Positions 1 to 7,783 of a stretch of DNA of 9,471 bases are shown here, piece after piece. Source of the DNA: Deltaproteobacteria bacterium (lineage in GTDB: Bacteria > Desulfobacterota > Desulfobacteria > Desulfobacterales > Desulfobacteraceae); NCBI GenBank assembly GCA_019314105.1, contig JAFCZY010000047.1:1-9471 (forward strand), read 5' to 3'. Position numbers and translations under genes: made by a program. Within the stretch, counting starts at the first letter, position 1, and each line of letters starts with the position of its first letter. The notes under the pieces are model-generated. The model was not told where the DNA came from. It searched no databases and was given only the letters and a program-made list of their open reading frames with translations.

Positions 1-1157
1 AGATTTTTCCCCCTTATGGCTTCCGAAAAAATCTGTCCTGTCATTAAATCGGCGTCGCCAAAGTTTGCCGGTTCGGCCTGATCTTTCATCAATGTAGCTG
101 TAACATGAATATTGGACAGGATGTCGTTCAGATCGCTGAAAACCCCTTTTGACAATTTCATGGATGATGCAAGGAATGCTGTCCTTCTCAACCTGCTGTC
201 CAGGCGGTATTTGTTCTTTCTTTTTTCTTCCAGCATCGACACTAGGCTGTCTGTAGTAAACAAAATGGCAAGTACGATAATGAATCCTGCCAACAAAACA
301 ACAAACAAGCTGACATTCCGCACTTTCCTTAACGCTTCAAAAACATCCCTTTTATCAACACTCACAACGGAAAGCCAGGGAACCGTATCAAGCCAGGTCG
401 TTAACGTAATGGTTGAGTCTTTTTCTTCAACCTGTACTCCCTTGAAGCGATCAGGGGGTGAAACCATAGATTTCATCATCAATTTACCGCTCTTTCTCGG
501 ATTCGTCTGAAACTCTCCTTTGCTGTTGATCAGGTAGGCGTCACCTTTCCTGTTTCCCTCCATCTGAGTGACAATGTTGTCGAACAAATCCGACATAATG
601 GTAGCTCTCAAAATCCAGGTATTTTTCCCCTCATTTTGCCTTACCGCTATGATGAAGTGGGGATCATTCCTGAAACCGGTAAAAACATCACTGACAAACA
701 CGCCCTGATCCATCACGGATTTAAACCAAAAGGCATTCCTGTAATTTTTAGTTTTGAGATTATACGGCCCTGTATAAGCAAGATGGCTGCCATCCGCCCC
801 TATTACGCCAAGATCCTGGAAATATGACAATTTGTATTGAAACGAAGAAAAAACCTGTTCAATGGTACCGGGTGATATCATTTTTGACAGGCTGTTGTTT
901 TCCGAAATTAATTTTAAGTCTATTATCCGTTCGGTCAGGAACGAATCAATGTCTTTCTTATGGGAAACGACTTGTGTCTGAAGCGCTTCCATTGTTTTCT
1001 GTTTAATTGTGCGGGCCAGGTAAACGTACATGCCGCCTCCGATAACTGCAAGAGGAAGGAATGACGCAACGATAAGAATGATAACCACCTTTTTCCATAC
1101 CTTGCGGTAGTAAGGAAAATCTCGTGTTGCCGATATGGTAAAAGATCTGTCAGGCAT
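1..1157 (-). CDS. dCache-domain sensor protein with degenerate histidine-kinase H-box (partial, C-terminus off the left edge)
   Basis: The frame is open from an ATG at 1157 to the window edge (385 complete codons). AGGAGG lies eight bases upstream of the ATG, which fixes the start. Visible architecture: a short basic cytoplasmic tail, TM1 at about residues 24-46, a periplasmic region of about 235 residues, TM2 at about 282-301, a charged linker, then a dimerisation-helix-like segment. The periplasmic part resembles double-Cache sensors: it has paired halves, with motifs such as GVIGADGSHLAYTGPY near 117-132 and KGDAYLINSKGEFQT near 204-218. The segment at 335-348 aligns with the HDFNNIL type of H-box (GVAHDFNNIL) but reads GVFSDLNDIL, so the phospho-accepting His is Ser341. 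The ATPase domain, if there is one, lies outside the window. It is the last visible gene of the minus-strand exchanger/TauE cluster, 42 bp after the small membrane protein. Family assignment is good; activity as a kinase is doubtful. Confidence 0.85.
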   Translation of the reverse strand, partial: MPDRSFTISATRDFPYYRKVWKKVVIILIVASFLPLAVIGGGMYVYLARTIKQKTMEALQTQVVSHKKDIDSFLTERIIDLKLISENNSLSKMISPGTIEQVFSSFQYKLSYFQDLGVIGADGSHLAYTGPYNLKTKNYRNAFWFKSVMDQGVFVSDVFTGFRNDPHFIIAVRQNEGKNTWILRATIMSDLFDNIVTQMEGNRKGDAYLINSKGEFQTNPRKSGKLMMKSMVSPPDRFKGVQVEEKDSTITLTTWLDTVPWLSVVSVDKRDVFEALRKVRNVSLFVVLLAGFIIVLAILFTTDSLVSMLEEKRKNKYRLDSRLRRTAFLASSMKLSKGVFSDLNDILSNIHVTATLMKDQAEPANFGDADLMTGQIFSEAIRGKN

Positions 1158-1199
1158 GCCCTGCACCTCCTGATGATAAAGCGTTTAATAACGGATTGT

Positions 1200-1556
1200 T
1201 TATGAACAATACATTATTATAGCACAAAACACCAAAGCAACAACCCATACCGTGTGACTGACCACTCCCTTTTTTACGGAATCAACGCCGGAACCGGTTA
1301 TATAAGTGACCAGGTTGAAGAGATGATTCCATGTCAGTGCAATAATAAAAAAAGAAAGAAAAAACATCAGCATATGGATCTTTTCAACCCCCATATCTGC
1401 CAGGAATTCTCCTATCTTTCCCGGTGCAAGGGGTCCGTCCACATTCCCGAAAAGCCCCAGGTAATAAAGAAAAAATGATATGCCCATGACGACCATGGAC
1501 AAACCAAAGTGTTGGGTTCTTTTCCGGATATAATGATTCGTCTGGTTCTTGCTCAT
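1200..1556 (-). CDS. small three-helix integral membrane protein next to TauE (unknown function)
   Basis: 118 residues starting at ATG 1556. A GTG three bases further upstream (1559) is in frame, but AAGGAGAGG sits at better spacing for the ATG. Hydrophobic helices are visible at about residues 17-36, 59-83 and 100-118. A basic N-terminus (IRKRTQ) predicts N-in topology, and the protein ends inside or just after the third helix. A loop after helix 1 (GPLAPGKIGEFLADMG) and the segment LTWNHLFNLVTYITG look conserved-protein-like rather than random. I cannot assign a family or function. It starts 67 bp after the TauE-type gene and ends 42 bp before the sensor gene, all on the same strand, so it is probably co-transcribed and may be an accessory subunit of the transporter (inference). 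A nine-base-pair hairpin lies between it and the TauE-type gene. Confidence 0.8.
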   Translation of the reverse strand: MSKNQTNHYIRKRTQHFGLSMVVMGISFFLYYLGLFGNVDGPLAPGKIGEFLADMGVEKIHMLMFFLSFFIIALTWNHLFNLVTYITGSGVDSVKKGVVSHTVWVVALVFCAIIMYCS

Positions 1557-1578
1557 CACACCTCTCCTTATTGTTTTT

Positions 1579-1604
1579 CTTCCTCCCCGTTTCCAGGGAG
1601 GAAG
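1579..1604 (-). promoter_or_regulatory. intercistronic hairpin between the TauE-type gene and the small membrane-protein gene
   Basis: CTTCCTCCC (1579-1587) and GGGAGGAAG (1596-1604) are perfect nine-base inverted repeats around an eight-base loop. On the minus-strand transcript the hairpin is followed by A-rich rather than U-rich sequence, so it is not a standard terminator. It may act as an mRNA-stability or processing element (inference). Confidence 0.5.
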
Positions 1605-1625
1605 TTATATTAATTTGGTTCGCCA

Positions 1626-2669
1626 TCAACCGCCAATCAGCTTGGCGTAGATGCCGGGACCTATCTTGTAGAAGCAGATGACGGCTACAATACAGCAGTA
1701 GGCCGGCACCACTATTTTCCATGCTTTTTCCGGAAAAACCCTTGTCATATAAGGTGCTGCAATAGCAGAGAACATGGTTGCAATCATAAAGGACGGCAGC
1801 ATAATGTAGTCTATCTGAACACCGCTGGTCAGAAGGGCCAGCCATACGATGATGGCAAAGGTACTGACGGTTCCTTCACAGATGGCTGTTACGGCCAGCA
1901 TACTTTTAACGGGCACGCCTGACAAAAGACCGCCAATGGTGACAACCGGGCCGTATCCGCCGCCGCCAACCCCTTTGTTAAATCCTGCCAGGGCTGCGAA
2001 GCCTATCATCTTATTGGGTTTGTAGGGCCTGTCTTTTCTGGCACTCCACAGCGAGACACCCCCCATCATTACAAGAAGGATGGCCACATAGAGCTTGATC
2101 CAGATTTTATCAATGGGGAAAAATTTGTAAATACCGATGATGGAACACGATACGGCAATACACCCTGTCACTGCAATGATAATCCAGAGCTTTACGGTTT
2201 CCGACATGGGGCTGAATTTCCACTCCACGTTTTCAAATTCCCGGTGAAGAAAGGCACCCACAAGACCTGCCATACCCTGTTGAATCATAACAGCGGGGAC
2301 GATCTGTTTGGGATCAAATCCCAGCACAAGAAGGATGGGTGTCAGAGCGGTTCCAAATCCCATGCCTGCCGAGGCATCCATGAATTCAAAAAATGCCGCC
2401 AGAGCAACCACGCTCCATATGATCTTCCACTGATTTCCCTCAAGTCCGTGGGCAATAACCCAGGAAGACTGGATCCTTACCGTGGCTTCAAAGGGATTTC
2501 CCGCAAGCCAGACGCCTAAGAGGAATACCAGGAAAAAAACAAACACACCGCCCAGGGCTGCCCGGATATGCCGCCATTCCGGAATAAACCGCTCCCCAAT
2601 GGTCGTTTTTTCTTTTTCCAGGTCATGGGCCACTTCAAAACCGGTTATTTTTTCTTTTTCTTTTCCCAT
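1626..2669 (-). CDS. TauE/SafE-family membrane transporter (putative sulfite or sulfonate exporter)
   Basis: 347 residues. The ATG at 2669 is preceded by AAAAGGAG at good spacing. After a 35-residue charged cytoplasmic tail come about nine to eleven hydrophobic segments (for example 37-57, 82-118, 123-142, 160-181, 190-208, 220-262, 266-282, 287-305, 319-336). Two internally related halves are visible, as is usual for TauE/SafE. One is a Gly-rich stretch near 95-111 (DASAGMGFGTALTP). The other is near 227-251 and contains NKGVGGGGYGPVVT. The family exports or imports small sulfur-containing anions and organic acids (sulfite, sulfoacetate and others); the exact substrate cannot be read from sequence. 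The extra N-terminal helix and tail make it longer than the common 250-residue members. It starts 70 bp after the exchanger gene and is followed by a small membrane protein, which suggests an operon. Confidence 0.88.
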   Translation of the reverse strand: MGKEKEKITGFEVAHDLEKEKTTIGERFIPEWRHIRAALGGVFVFFLVFLLGVWLAGNPFEATVRIQSSWVIAHGLEGNQWKIIWSVVALAAFFEFMDASAGMGFGTALTPILLVLGFDPKQIVPAVMIQQGMAGLVGAFLHREFENVEWKFSPMSETVKLWIIIAVTGCIAVSCSIIGIYKFFPIDKIWIKLYVAILLVMMGGVSLWSARKDRPYKPNKMIGFAALAGFNKGVGGGGYGPVVTIGGLLSGVPVKSMLAVTAICEGTVSTFAIIVWLALLTSGVQIDYIMLPSFMIATMFSAIAAPYMTRVFPEKAWKIVVPAYCCIVAVICFYKIGPGIYAKLIGG

Positions 2670-2739
2670 ATTGTTTCTCCTTTTAATTTATGTCTGTATT
2701 TTATTTATGCTGTTCTATACACGCCTGCTTTTTAAGTCA

Positions 2740-3807
2740 TCATGCAGGTAATTCCACATTTAAAACGTACTGAAGTGCCACATAGCTGAGATATACCCCG
2801 ACAAGGTATATGCCCTGCCACTTTTTAAATACACCATCTTTGTTCATGGATATAAATACCCTGAAAGACCAGAGTATGATGAGCATGGCCGGAAAATGGA
2901 AAAAGAAGAAGTTTTCCGGAATGGCAAGGGGTTTTGCCGTTGCTGCCGCCCCGATGACAAACAGGCAGTTAAGAACGTCGGCACCCACAATATTTCCAAC
3001 GGTTATTTCAGGATGTCCTTTTTTAATGGCGGATATGGCCGTCATGAGTTCCGGCAAGGACGTGCCAAAGGCGACCATTGTCGCTGCAATGACATCATCG
3101 GGCACATGGAATCTCATGGCGATTTCCGAGGCACAGGGCACAAGTATCCGGGCACCGGTAATAACGAGGGCAAGCCCTCCTATCACCATCAACCAGCATT
3201 GAAAAAGGCCGGCAAATTCCCCATTATCATCATTGTTCTCCTCCTCTTCAAGTTGCATTTTCCCAGATTTTGACCATAAGTAAGTTGCATACATGTAAAT
3301 TGCCAGAAGAATCAAAAAGAAGATGCCGAAAGACCGACCCAATACCGGTGGCCCGGATGAGAAAAAAAGAAGTCCCAGGGCAATGGCCACCAGCAGGGTG
3401 GCTGATCCCACCTGCACCCATCCTGTCCGGTTAAGGATGAACTTGTTTGCCGGAACCGAAGCCGCCAAAATGCAGGTAAGGCCGAAAATAAGCCCGGTGT
3501 CAGCGATAATAGATCCTACGCCGTTGCCCAATGCAAGACCGGGATTCCCCATGAAGGCAGCCATCACTGAAACAAAGGCTTCGGGTGCTGTTGTTCCAAG
3601 AGAGATGAGCGTTGCGCCTATGACGATTTTGGGTATTCCTGTCCGTTTTGCCAGATCGACTACGCCGTCTATCATCCAGTCGGCTCCTTTTGACAGCAGA
3701 AGGATACAGACGACAATAACACCGAGTAATACCAGAGTAGACAGGTTTGAAACAGCTTGTGCCAGCAGAGCTTCATCCCCGATCCATTCCCAGATAGTAT
3801 GTTTCAT
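2740..3807 (-). CDS. CaCA-family sodium/calcium-type antiporter
   Basis: 355 residues from the ATG at 3807, chosen because AAAGGAG lies just upstream; an in-frame longer reading (to 3840) has no such signal. There are about ten hydrophobic helices in two inverted halves, each with an alpha-repeat signature. Alpha-1 is at about 64-110 with GTTAPE (Glu76); alpha-2 is at about 241-287 with GTSLPE (Glu253) and GNIVGAD (Asp277). An acidic cytoplasmic loop (EEEENNDDNGE, 187-197) joins the halves. The family exchanges Ca2+ (or another cation) for Na+ or H+ across the inner membrane, with the two Glu residues as central ion ligands. Alpha-1 is unusual: the usual GSNIxN reads GSIIAD, so the Asn ligand position is Ile100 and an Asp (103) appears three residues later. 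It is the first gene of the leftward cluster, and its upstream region holds a candidate sigma-54 promoter. The family is clear; ion specificity is unknown. Confidence 0.92.
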   Translation of the reverse strand: MKHTIWEWIGDEALLAQAVSNLSTLVLLGVIVVCILLLSKGADWMIDGVVDLAKRTGIPKIVIGATLISLGTTAPEAFVSVMAAFMGNPGLALGNGVGSIIADTGLIFGLTCILAASVPANKFILNRTGWVQVGSATLLVAIALGLLFFSSGPPVLGRSFGIFFLILLAIYMYATYLWSKSGKMQLEEEENNDDNGEFAGLFQCWLMVIGGLALVITGARILVPCASEIAMRFHVPDDVIAATMVAFGTSLPELMTAISAIKKGHPEITVGNIVGADVLNCLFVIGAAATAKPLAIPENFFFFHFPAMLIILWSFRVFISMNKDGVFKKWQGIYLVGVYLSYVALQYVLNVELPA

Positions 3808-3906
3808 AAAATCTCCTTTAAAAATCAAAAGTTTTATCAAAATTTATTTTAGACCTCTCGACAAATTGTTTCCTTGTCAGTCTTTTTTATTTATAATGAA
3901 GATATT

Positions 3907-3922
3907 ACAAAAAATATGCCAA
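3907..3922 (-). promoter_or_regulatory. candidate sigma-54 (-24/-12) promoter for the exchanger/TauE cluster
   Basis: On the minus strand the sequence reads TTGGCATATTTTTTGT. GG (3920-3919) is followed after exactly ten bases by GT (3908-3907), against the expected GG-N10-GC, and the TTGGCA...TTG context is otherwise good. Predicted transcription would begin near 3895, leaving a leader of about 88 bases before the ATG at 3807. The last base of the -12 element is a mismatch and the region is AT-rich, so chance is possible. Confidence 0.35.
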
Positions 3923-3979
3923 AACAAAGAGAAAATAAAACTATTACCTAACCTTCTGATTATACAGATTAAATCTTCT

Positions 3980-4016
3980 AAAAAAAATATCCGGCAGCAA
4001 GAGGAGACCGGATATT
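3980..4016 (-). terminator. rho-independent terminator of the two-component operon
   Basis: AATATCCGG (3986-3994) and CCGGATATT (4008-4016) form a nine-base-pair stem with a 13-base loop. Read on the minus strand it is followed at once by a run of eight T (A at 3980-3987 on the plus strand, the stem-proximal two shared with the stem). It lies about 60 bp after the stop codon of the NtrC-type regulator. It separates that operon from the exchanger/TauE cluster, which therefore needs its own promoter. Confidence 0.8.
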
Positions 4017-4018
4017 AA

Positions 4019-4045
4019 AACCTGCTGGTGGACAGGTGTAAATTA
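4019..4045. promoter_or_regulatory. dyad AACCTG-N7-ACAGGT plus TAAATTA, possible regulator site
   Basis: AACCTG (4019-4024) and ACAGGT (4032-4037) form an inverted repeat (core ACCTG/CAGGT), followed after one base by TAAATTA (4039-4045). The same words in the same order occur in the other control region at 7847-7880. Its centre is about 108 bp upstream of the candidate -24 element of the exchanger cluster, a normal distance for an enhancer bound by an NtrC-type activator. The half-site spacing differs between the two copies (7 against 12 bases), which weakens the case. Confidence 0.35.
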
Positions 4046-4049
4046 GAAA

Positions 4050-4068
4050 TGTCACTTCAATGTTGACA
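4050..4068. repeat. short inverted repeat TGTCA-N9-TGACA
   Basis: A perfect five-base dyad (4050-4054 and 4064-4068) lies between the regulator stop codon and the terminator. It could be an operator half of the exchanger control region or simply chance; the arms are short. Confidence 0.25.
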
Positions 4069-4077
4069 CTCTTTTTA

Positions 4078-5478
4078 TCACGTGGGTGTTCCCCTGAATT
4101 CATTAGGTTCTATATGCGACTCTTTCATGAGTCGATGGAGGTATTGTCTTTGTATCCCGGCAATTTTAGCTGCCTTGCTGATATTGCCGGCATTTTCTTT
4201 TAATAGTACCCTGATATAATGTTCATGAAAAAGTCGGATGGTTTCTTCTTTGGCATCTTTGAAACTCATCATGTTTTTCCCCTCATTCAGTTCGGGCAAA
4301 AGACACTCCGCCGGGACGGAAAGGCCCAGATCGGAGAGGGTCAGCGTATCATCGGAACAGAAAATAATGCCCCTTTCAATGATATTTTCAAGTTCCCGTA
4401 CGTTGCCGGGAAATTCTCTGGCTGCCAGCGCCTGCAGGGCAGATGGTGCGATCCCCTTAATCTGTTTTCCATTCAATCCGGAATGTTTGTTGAGAAAATG
4501 ATAGCTGAGAAGCGGAATATCCTCTGCTCTGTTCTTCAGAGGAGGCATTTCTAAACGGATGACGTTCAGGCGATAAAACAAATCCTCCCGGAATGTTTTT
4601 TCCCTGATGGCCTGCTCGAGATTTTTGTTTGTGGCCGCAATGAACCTGAGGTCGGCTTTTTTGGTTATAACGCTCCCCACAGATCTGTACTCTCCCTCCT
4701 GAAGCAACCTGAGAATCCTTGTCTGGAGACCCGGCTTCAAGTCTCCGATTTCATCGAGGAAAAGTGTGCCTCCGTTTGCCTCCTCAACCAGTCCTTTCTT
4801 ATCTGTCACGGCGCCTGTAAATGCGCCCTTCACATGTCCGAACAACTCGCTTTCAATCATATTTTCCATAATTGCCGAGCAATTTATGGTAACCAGTTTT
4901 TTTGACCTTCTCCCGCTGTTCTGATGGATAGCCCTGGCCACAAGCTCTTTGCCCGTTCCGCTGGGGCCGGTTATAAGAACGGTTCCGGATGTGGGGGCAA
5001 CCTGACGAATACGGTCGAACATTTTTATCATAGCAGGGGTCGAACCGATGATGGAAAGGTCATTCATCTTTTGGAGAGCCTTTCGCAGTCTCCTGTTCTC
5101 TCTGATAATCCCCTGCCACTTCATTGCCTTGTCAAGGGTTACCAGGAGTCTCTCCCTGCGGAAAGGCTTTGTCAGGTAGTCGTCAGCTCCTTTTTGTGTG
5201 GCTTCCACCGCAGTCTCTATAGTGGCATAGGCCGTAAGGATAATTACCGATACGTCAGGACGGATCTCTCTGATCTTCTCCATCAAAGTGATCCCGGACA
5301 TACCGGGCATCTTCAAGTCTGTCATTACAACATCGAAATCCTCTTCCCGGAAAAGTTCAAGTGCCTTTTCAGGATGGCTTTCCGTGACACCCACATAATG
5401 GGTATCTTCTGAAATAATTCTATCCAACAGTGTCAACATGTCTTTTTCATCGTCAACGATTAAAATACGGTTATTCAT
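4078..5478 (-). CDS. NtrC-family sigma-54-dependent response regulator
   Basis: 466 residues, full length for the family. Receiver domain 1-120: acidic pocket Asp9/Asp10, phospho-acceptor Asp54 (MTDLKMPG), Thr82 and Lys104 (TKPF). AAA+ domain about 142-375: Walker A GPSGTGKE at 171-178, sigma-54-contact loop GAFTGA at 218-223, Walker B TLFLDEIG around 238-245, arginine-finger region [10 protein letters not shown] near 296-305, and sensor-[10 protein letters not shown] at 356-363. Fis-type helix-turn-helix at about 431-452 ([20 protein letters not shown]). Every catalytic motif is intact, so it should hydrolyse ATP to open sigma-54 promoters when phosphorylated. It is the partner of the upstream histidine kinase, whose stop codon is only nine bases before this ATG; an ideal TAAGGAGG precedes the start. 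Likely targets are the sigma-54-like promoters at 7951 and, less surely, 3922. No specific named homologue can be recognised. Confidence 0.97.
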   Translation of the reverse strand: MNNRILIVDDEKDMLTLLDRIISEDTHYVGVTESHPEKALELFREEDFDVVMTDLKMPGMSGITLMEKIREIRPDVSVIILTAYATIETAVEATQKGADDYLTKPFRRERLLVTLDKAMKWQGIIRENRRLRKALQKMNDLSIIGSTPAMIKMFDRIRQVAPTSGTVLITGPSGTGKELVARAIHQNSGRRSKKLVTINCSAIMENMIESELFGHVKGAFTGAVTDKKGLVEEANGGTLFLDEIGDLKPGLQTRILRLLQEGEYRSVGSVITKKADLRFIAATNKNLEQAIREKTFREDLFYRLNVIRLEMPPLKNRAEDIPLLSYHFLNKHSGLNGKQIKGIAPSALQALAAREFPGNVRELENIIERGIIFCSDDTLTLSDLGLSVPAECLLPELNEGKNMMSFKDAKEETIRLFHEHYIRVLLKENAGNISKAAKIAGIQRQYLHRLMKESHIEPNEFRGTPT

Positions 5479-5482
5479 CCAT

Positions 5483-5490
5483 CCTCCTTA
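5483..5490 (-). promoter_or_regulatory. perfect Shine-Dalgarno overlapping the kinase stop codon
   Basis: On the minus strand TAAGGAGG contains the TAA stop of the histidine kinase as its first three bases and lies four bases before the regulator ATG. A ribosome terminating on the kinase sits on the regulator's binding site, so translation of the pair is probably coupled. Confidence 0.75.
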
Positions 5491-7665
5491 TGATACTACC
5501 ATCAATTTGATGGTAAAAATTGTACCAGCGGATACGGTATCAGATAAAGACTGCTTTTGACTTTCACACTCCATGATTCCACCGAAACCGGTTATGATGC
5601 CATAGCTTACAAAAAGTCCGAGCCCCGTTCCTCTGCCCTCGGGTTTGGTGGTAAAAAAAGGCTCAAATATATGGTCGATATCTTTGTCTTCTATTGCAAC
5701 ACCTTCATCCTGAAACTGTACTACGACCATATGAAGATGCGTATCCATAAATGTCCGAATGGTCAATTTTCCGCCCTGAGGCATGGCGTCGGCGGCATTG
5801 TTGATCAGGTTGAGAAAAACCTGTTGCAACTTCCGGGAATCGCCTTTTATACGAGGAATTGTGTCTGAAAATTCCAGGGATAGAGAAATTCCTTCTTTTT
5901 CAAAGCGGTGCTTCACTATCTTAATGGCGGCTTCAAGACAGCGATTCAAATCAGTGTGGTGATGACCATTGTCTTCTCCCGTGCGGACAAACCCCAGAAG
6001 GTTTTCCACGATTTCTTTGCAATGGAGTCCCTGGCGTTCCATTATTTTAAGATCTTTATAATCCTGTGAAGATTTATCTTTTTTTCGCAGCATAAGGTCG
6101 CAAAACCCCAGGATAACTCCAAGCGGATTGTTGATTTCATGAGCAACTCCAGCTGCCAGCGTGCCCAGTGATGCCAACTTTTCAGTGTGTATAAGATGGC
6201 GCTCAAGTTTTTTGTCTTCGGTTATGTCTCTTGCAATGCAGAGGGCGGAGGTTACAGTTCCCTTTTCGTTCCGCACGGGCACCATGTTGGCGTCAACGAG
6301 TATCTGTCCTCTGTCAAGATCAAGTCCGGATTCCTTTCTAATACTTTTCCCGCTTTCAAAAACCGTACGGATAAGTGTCTGTAAAGTTTGGCTCATTTCT
6401 TTTGGAAATAGAGATGACAGTCCATTACCTATATAATCTTCAGCACTACCGTTGAAAAAATCCGAAGTAAAGCTGTTCATGGATTGAAATTTACCATTCG
6501 AGTCAACGGTGAAGATAAAATCTTCAGCACTTTCCACAAGAGATCGATATTTTGCCTCGGATTCTATGAGTTCCTCGGTCTGCCGGCTGACCTCATTCTC
6601 CATATGCCTGGACCATTTCACTTCAAAAAACAGGATGACCGAAGCACCGACTATAATTGTAAATATCACGGCCAGCTGCATGAAAAACTGATGCCTGTAT
6701 TGATCCCTTACGGCTTCTTCTATTTCCGCAACAGGCGCAACAACCGCTATCGACCATTTCTGCAGCGGATCTTCTGAAATTATTACAGGCGTGTATGCAA
6801 TCAGCTTTTCCATCCTGCCGGTAAGTCCCCTGTGCCATCCTGAAACATACCTCCCAGTCCCTTCACGGCCCTTCAACATTCCATCCTTTTGTATCTTGTT
6901 TATCTCCACAAAAGAGATGTTTTGATACTTTTCTTTTCTCGCCAGAAAAGCATTCTTGCCTATGTATGAGCTGTCCGGATGAAAAAGAAAGCGGCCTGCA
7001 CCGTCAATGATCCATGCATATCCTGTCTGGCCGGACCGGATATTCTTGAGATAGGGACCGAGTAACCATGAAATATTAATATGACAATAAACAATTCGTG
7101 AACCGCTTACCCCGACAGGTGCCGCTATTATTAATATTATTCCGGATGGTGTGATTTGATGCTTTGAGACTTTCATTTGATTTATTTTTTCTGTATCAAG
7201 ATCAAAAGGAAGGGGCAAAATTTCCTTGAAAGGAGAACGGGAAATTTCCTTCCGGAAGGGGTGACCAAAATAAATAACTCCGGCATCCATATCGCGAAAT
7301 TCGATTTTGCTGACCCCGCATTCAATTACTCGGGACAGGCTTGCCTTTATTGACCTGTCATGATCTTCATTCTCTTCAAGTTCATTGGAAAGAATATTTA
7401 TCTCCCTTTTTAGAAAAGAGAACTCCCTCTCAATAAAGTTTTTTACATTGTGCGCAATAACCATCTGCTCCTCATTGAACTGCCTGCGTACGATCTTGCT
7501 CATTTTCTCGATGTACCACTGGGACATAACTGCGCTTGCCGCCACAAAGATAAGCGCCGTAAGCGTCACAATTATTACAATATTTTTTTCCGTTCCCGGT
7601 CGATGATGCTTCCGGGAAGCCATACGGTTAAATTTTCGGATTCTGCCTGAATTTGATTTTTCCAA
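5488..7665 (-). CDS. dCache-PAS sensor histidine kinase
   Basis: About 725 residues. I prefer the TTG at 7665 because AAAGGG sits six bases upstream; alternatives are the TTG at 7671 (727 residues, used for numbering here) and the ATG at 7623, which has no visible ribosome site. Order: basic tail, TM1 about 30-50, periplasmic double-Cache sensor about 55-320, TM2 about 329-350, coiled linker, PAS domain about 370-485 ending in ARDITEDKK, HisKA with GVAHEINNP (phospho-acceptor His511), then HATPase_c. The HATPase_c has N-box NLINNAADAM (621-630), a G1 box reading DEGVAI (655-660), FEPFFTTK (669-676) and GTGLGL (681-686). The second G1 glycine is Ala659, a mild departure. It should sense a small periplasmic ligand and phosphorylate the NtrC-type regulator encoded immediately downstream. 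It is divergent from the solute-binding protein gene, whose product or ligand may be part of the signal (inference). Confidence 0.93.
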   Translation of the reverse strand: MEKSNSGRIRKFNRMASRKHHRPGTEKNIVIIVTLTALIFVAASAVMSQWYIEKMSKIVRRQFNEEQMVIAHNVKNFIEREFSFLKREINILSNELEENEDHDRSIKASLSRVIECGVSKIEFRDMDAGVIYFGHPFRKEISRSPFKEILPLPFDLDTEKINQMKVSKHQITPSGIILIIAAPVGVSGSRIVYCHINISWLLGPYLKNIRSGQTGYAWIIDGAGRFLFHPDSSYIGKNAFLARKEKYQNISFVEINKIQKDGMLKGREGTGRYVSGWHRGLTGRMEKLIAYTPVIISEDPLQKWSIAVVAPVAEIEEAVRDQYRHQFFMQLAVIFTIIVGASVILFFEVKWSRHMENEVSRQTEELIESEAKYRSLVESAEDFIFTVDSNGKFQSMNSFTSDFFNGSAEDYIGNGLSSLFPKEMSQTLQTLIRTVFESGKSIRKESGLDLDRGQILVDANMVPVRNEKGTVTSALCIARDITEDKKLERHLIHTEKLASLGTLAAGVAHEINNPLGVILGFCDLMLRKKDKSSQDYKDLKIMERQGLHCKEIVENLLGFVRTGEDNGHHHTDLNRCLEAAIKIVKHRFEKEGISLSLEFSDTIPRIKGDSRKLQQVFLNLINNAADAMPQGGKLTIRTFMDTHLHMVVVQFQDEGVAIEDKDIDHIFEPFFTTKPEGRGTGLGLFVSYGIITGFGGIMECESQKQSLSDTVSAGTIFTIKLMVVS

Positions 7666-7701
7666 AACCAACCCTTTACTGGTTATCTTTCAATTTACAG
7701 C

Positions 7702-7730
7702 ACTATAACTATGAGCAACAATTGTACCAA
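7702..7730 (-). promoter_or_regulatory. candidate sigma-70 promoter for the two-component operon
   Basis: On the minus strand TTGGTA (7730-7725) and TATAGT (7707-7702) are separated by 17 bases, matching the -35 and -10 consensus at four and five of six positions. Predicted start near 7695, about 30 bases before the preferred TTG start codon. It is the best match I see in this stretch, but unproven. Confidence 0.4.
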
Positions 7731-7783
7731 TAACTCCAAACAGACAACTTCTGTATCTTCCTCTTTAACTATTAAACAATCAG

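Noticed and set aside
112..510. Plus-strand reading frame of 132 codons opposite the left-edge sensor
   Set aside because: It lies wholly antisense to a long domain-bearing gene, has no ribosome site and its product looks compositionally random.
1384..1845. Minus-strand frame of 153 codons spanning the TauE end and the small membrane-protein gene
   Set aside because: It overlaps two better-supported genes in another frame; the product has no hydrophobic or domain pattern and there is no ribosome site.
3808..3840. Longer N-terminus for the exchanger
   Set aside because: The extension encodes the Shine-Dalgarno of the ATG at 3807 (read as KGDF) and has no signal of its own.
3851..3890. Imperfect hairpin (GACAA/TTGTC with AGAC/GTCT outside) followed by T-run on the plus strand, terminator-like
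   Set aside because: No plus-strand gene ends there and the stem is short and bulged; on the minus strand it is simply in the exchanger leader.
3323..4018. Plus-strand frame of 231 codons
   Set aside because: Antisense to the start of the exchanger gene and running through the control region and terminator; low-complexity product with no recognisable motif.
4924..5412. Plus-strand frame of 162 codons
   Set aside because: Fully antisense to the receiver and AAA+ coding region of the NtrC-type regulator.
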